DNA of 64,000 bases from CAYRHN01 sp964424115 (GTDB lineage: Bacteria > Chloroflexota > Anaerolineae > Anaerolineales > Anaerolineaceae): contig CAYRHN010000004.1 of assembly GCA_964424115.1 (NCBI GenBank), positions 1 through 64,000 on the forward strand, read 5' to 3'. This document shows, piece after piece, positions 63,501 to 64,000 of the stretch; position 1 is the stretch's first letter, and each line of letters opens with the position of its first letter. Position numbers and translations under genes: made by a program. The notes beneath the pieces were generated by a model. That model had not been told where the DNA came from, did no database searches, and saw only the letters and a list, made by a program, of their open reading frames with translations.

Positions 63501-64000
63501 GGTGGCGATCGAGATCACTGAATTGACCACCTATGTCTACGGCCTGGTCAAGGCGGATTTGAACACCTTCGTGCTCAATCCCGACCCGACCCCCGGCGAT
63601 CCCTTTGACGATGTCAGCCAGGTCTACTTCGATTACATCACCGTTCCGGCTTACTCGGTTCGCCTGGTGGCGGAGATCACCGAATCCACTTCCTACGACC
63701 TCGATATGTATGTCGGGTATGACTTCAACGGCGACGGCCTGCCCAGTGAAGATGAGGTGCTTTACCAAAGTGCCACCGGTGCGGTTCTGGAATACATTTC
63801 TGCCATCGATGTCTACTCGTCCAGCACCTACCCGTACTGGATCGTGATCTCCAACTTTGATGGATCGGTTGGCGACACGGTCACCCTGGCAACCGGTGTG
63901 GTTCCTGTGGCTGATAACGGCAACCTGACCGTCACCGGCCCGGCCACCAACCCCGGCGTCACTCCCTTCAGCCTGGACTATGCCTGGAACGAGGATACCG
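60529..64000 (+). CDS. Large secreted subtilase (S8 peptidase with PA insert), 3' end beyond window
   Basis: At least 1157 aa; the frame is open to the window edge. ATG 60529 (GAGGAGAAAGG upstream) gives a signal peptide ending at ASAQ. An inhibitor I9-like propeptide spans about residues 60-170. Catalytic triad: Asp in VGIIDTGINFDHP, His in GHGSHTASTVAG and Ser in GTSMSSPHNAGSAAL. A PA domain is inserted before the Ser (about 445-560: GSVALIQRGTCNFSEKE), the layout of cucumisin/vacuolar-type subtilases. Fn3-like and MAM/choice-of-anchor-like beta domains follow (FLAFWEYDLYSEYY, WYVDDVTIG). A long in-frame GTG alternative at 60448 would spoil the signal peptide. Confidence 0.93.
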   Translation, partial: MKSRLFQLISVLVIMSMIVMPASAQTPTPTSQPVVHRTPATGELQPRGMTPKTSDVESAKVTQAEANVISDGPAYYVVTLQDAPLATYAGGVAGLKATSPSATGQTRLDVKSADSKAYVAYLKDKQAAFMVSAAKALGYEPKARFTYQYATNGVSLYLTPDEVATLSKVPGVKQILLAPVETVATDVGPTLIGAPAIWNGDTASGLGTEGEDIIVGIIDTGINFDHPSFAETSTIDPYVYPDSTGSYLGVCDPTNTEQYDAAYDSACNDKLIGAFTYVRGDPDEVITPEDSEGHGSHTASTVAGNHIAVTYDGIDVEISGVAPHARIISFDVCVPTPPNGACYGDATVKAVDDAIANGVNVINYSISGGANPYGDSVEQAFLSATAAGIFVSTSAGNAGDTTGASSVAHRSPWVATVAASTHARIFALPVDIAGPGTVPPELTGMGAVPSGANLVADIVGKPIKYSAANITGCTASGGFPADYFTGSVALIQRGTCNFSEKEANAVAAGAEYVIIFNSRTGPPAGMSGVVGPTSMISMEDGLAIKAWIDANPTATVNIGATVAYIVDANYQDIVAAFSSFGPNTTFDVLKPDITAPGVSILAAVADASIAPTSDYELDLYQGTSMSSPHNAGSAALIMSLHPDWSVAEIKSAMMLTANDNMKADRSAWGEGVRAANPQDMGSGRVALDVTAYTGLVMDETIAKYVAADPSTGGDPQTLNLASLYDSTCVGTCSWKRTFTSVSNAEATYTAVAPAWVTVTPSTFTILPGDTQEVTFTADVTGLTMDTWSYGKVTFETTSKHADLGFYEGFTATTFPPTDWTVVNADGGGSTWLRSSGQKAAYHTFSNVGDQNGWLITPALPLGDDPFLAFWEYDLYSEYYQGHYVYACDTTNDCSAPPTNYALVGEIAGNDSWLYWELPLAAYANKTVKLAFLYTGNDADVWYVDDVTIGNYTEAISNAHLPLAVLPSAGNLPNLVKFDTYRDADGETLSDLVAIEITELTTYVYGLVKADLNTFVLNPDPTPGDPFDDVSQVYFDYITVPAYSVRLVAEITESTSYDLDMYVGYDFNGDGLPSEDEVLYQSATGAVLEYISAIDVYSSSTYPYWIVISNFDGSVGDTVTLATGVVPVADNGNLTVTGPATNPGVTPFSLDYAWNEDT

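Noticed and set aside
61414..63768. Minus-strand open frame of about 780 codons opposite the subtilase
   Set aside because: Shadow of the strongly biased subtilase codons; the plus strand has a signal peptide, catalytic triad and PA domain.

Overview
The window looks like a piece of a Chloroflexota chromosome, most likely class Anaerolineae. This is inferred from gene content and style: GC-rich coding DNA with strong codon bias; many lipoproteins and secreted proteins whose signal peptide is followed by Thr/Pro-rich linkers (runs of TPTP, TATP); subtilases, VWA/FHA proteins and delta-60 repeat proteins; and homologues typical of that group. No rRNA gene is present to settle taxonomy. Housekeeping genes dominate (pdxST, tmk, dnaX-ybaB-recR, guaA, RNase J), so this is core chromosome with accessory genes in between. 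There is no prophage, insertion sequence or CRISPR array.

Layout. 0-5.3 kb: a giant secreted RCC1/delta-60/cadherin-like protein. 5.5-11.9 kb: maf, a class B penicillin-binding lipoprotein, rsgA, an oligopeptide-binding lipoprotein and a VanZ-like protein. 12 kb: tRNA-Gly(UCC), with a damaged copy of its own 3' end downstream. 12.3-17 kb: pdxS-pdxT (PLP synthase), a GNAT-like protein, an R3H/AAA protein and tmk. 17-20.3 kb: two tandem lipoproteins that fuse a DsbA-like thioredoxin fold to a cyclophilin, then a DedA protein. The second fusion carries an in-frame UGA exactly at the first active-site cysteine (UxxC), followed by a bacterial SECIS-like hairpin, so it is very probably a selenoprotein. 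The first has lost both redox residues. 20.5-25.8 kb: epimerase, Mrp-type ATPase, PlsC-like acyltransferase and an OmpR/HisKA two-component pair. 27-34 kb: xpt-guaA, a VWA-FHA membrane protein with a PP2C phosphatase, and RNase J behind a leader that contains an intrinsic terminator. 34-37.4 kb: a cyclophilin, an HExxH membrane protein and an AT-rich TPR protein. 37.4-42.4 kb: an alpha-2-macroglobulin with a thioester and an internal membrane domain. 42.6-50.5 kb: a HAMP sensor-like protein, AmrS-type radical SAM enzyme, lipoproteins, a Fur-family regulator divergent from a cbiMQO metal transporter, and a Nudix-like protein. 50.6-55.4 kb: a SufS-like PLP protein with an FAD oxidoreductase, a fragment of an mntP-like gene, a membrane protein/HTH pair and a quinone reductase-like enzyme. 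55.4-55.7 kb: tRNA-Arg(CCU) followed by three exact 68-bp repeats derived from its 3' end. 56-60.2 kb: NYN nuclease, lamin-tail protein, DUF1992 protein, dnaX, ybaB, recR. 60.5-64 kb: a large secreted subtilase that runs off the window.

Themes. Extracytoplasmic protein folding and cell-wall synthesis are prominent: three cyclophilins, the selenoprotein thiol oxidoreductase, a transpeptidase and an A2M protease trap. At least eight genes have a -10 hexamer ending 6-7 nt before the start codon and no Shine-Dalgarno sequence, which suggests leaderless mRNAs. Both tRNA genes share an unusual arrangement of 3'-end-derived repeats lying between the tRNA and its terminator.
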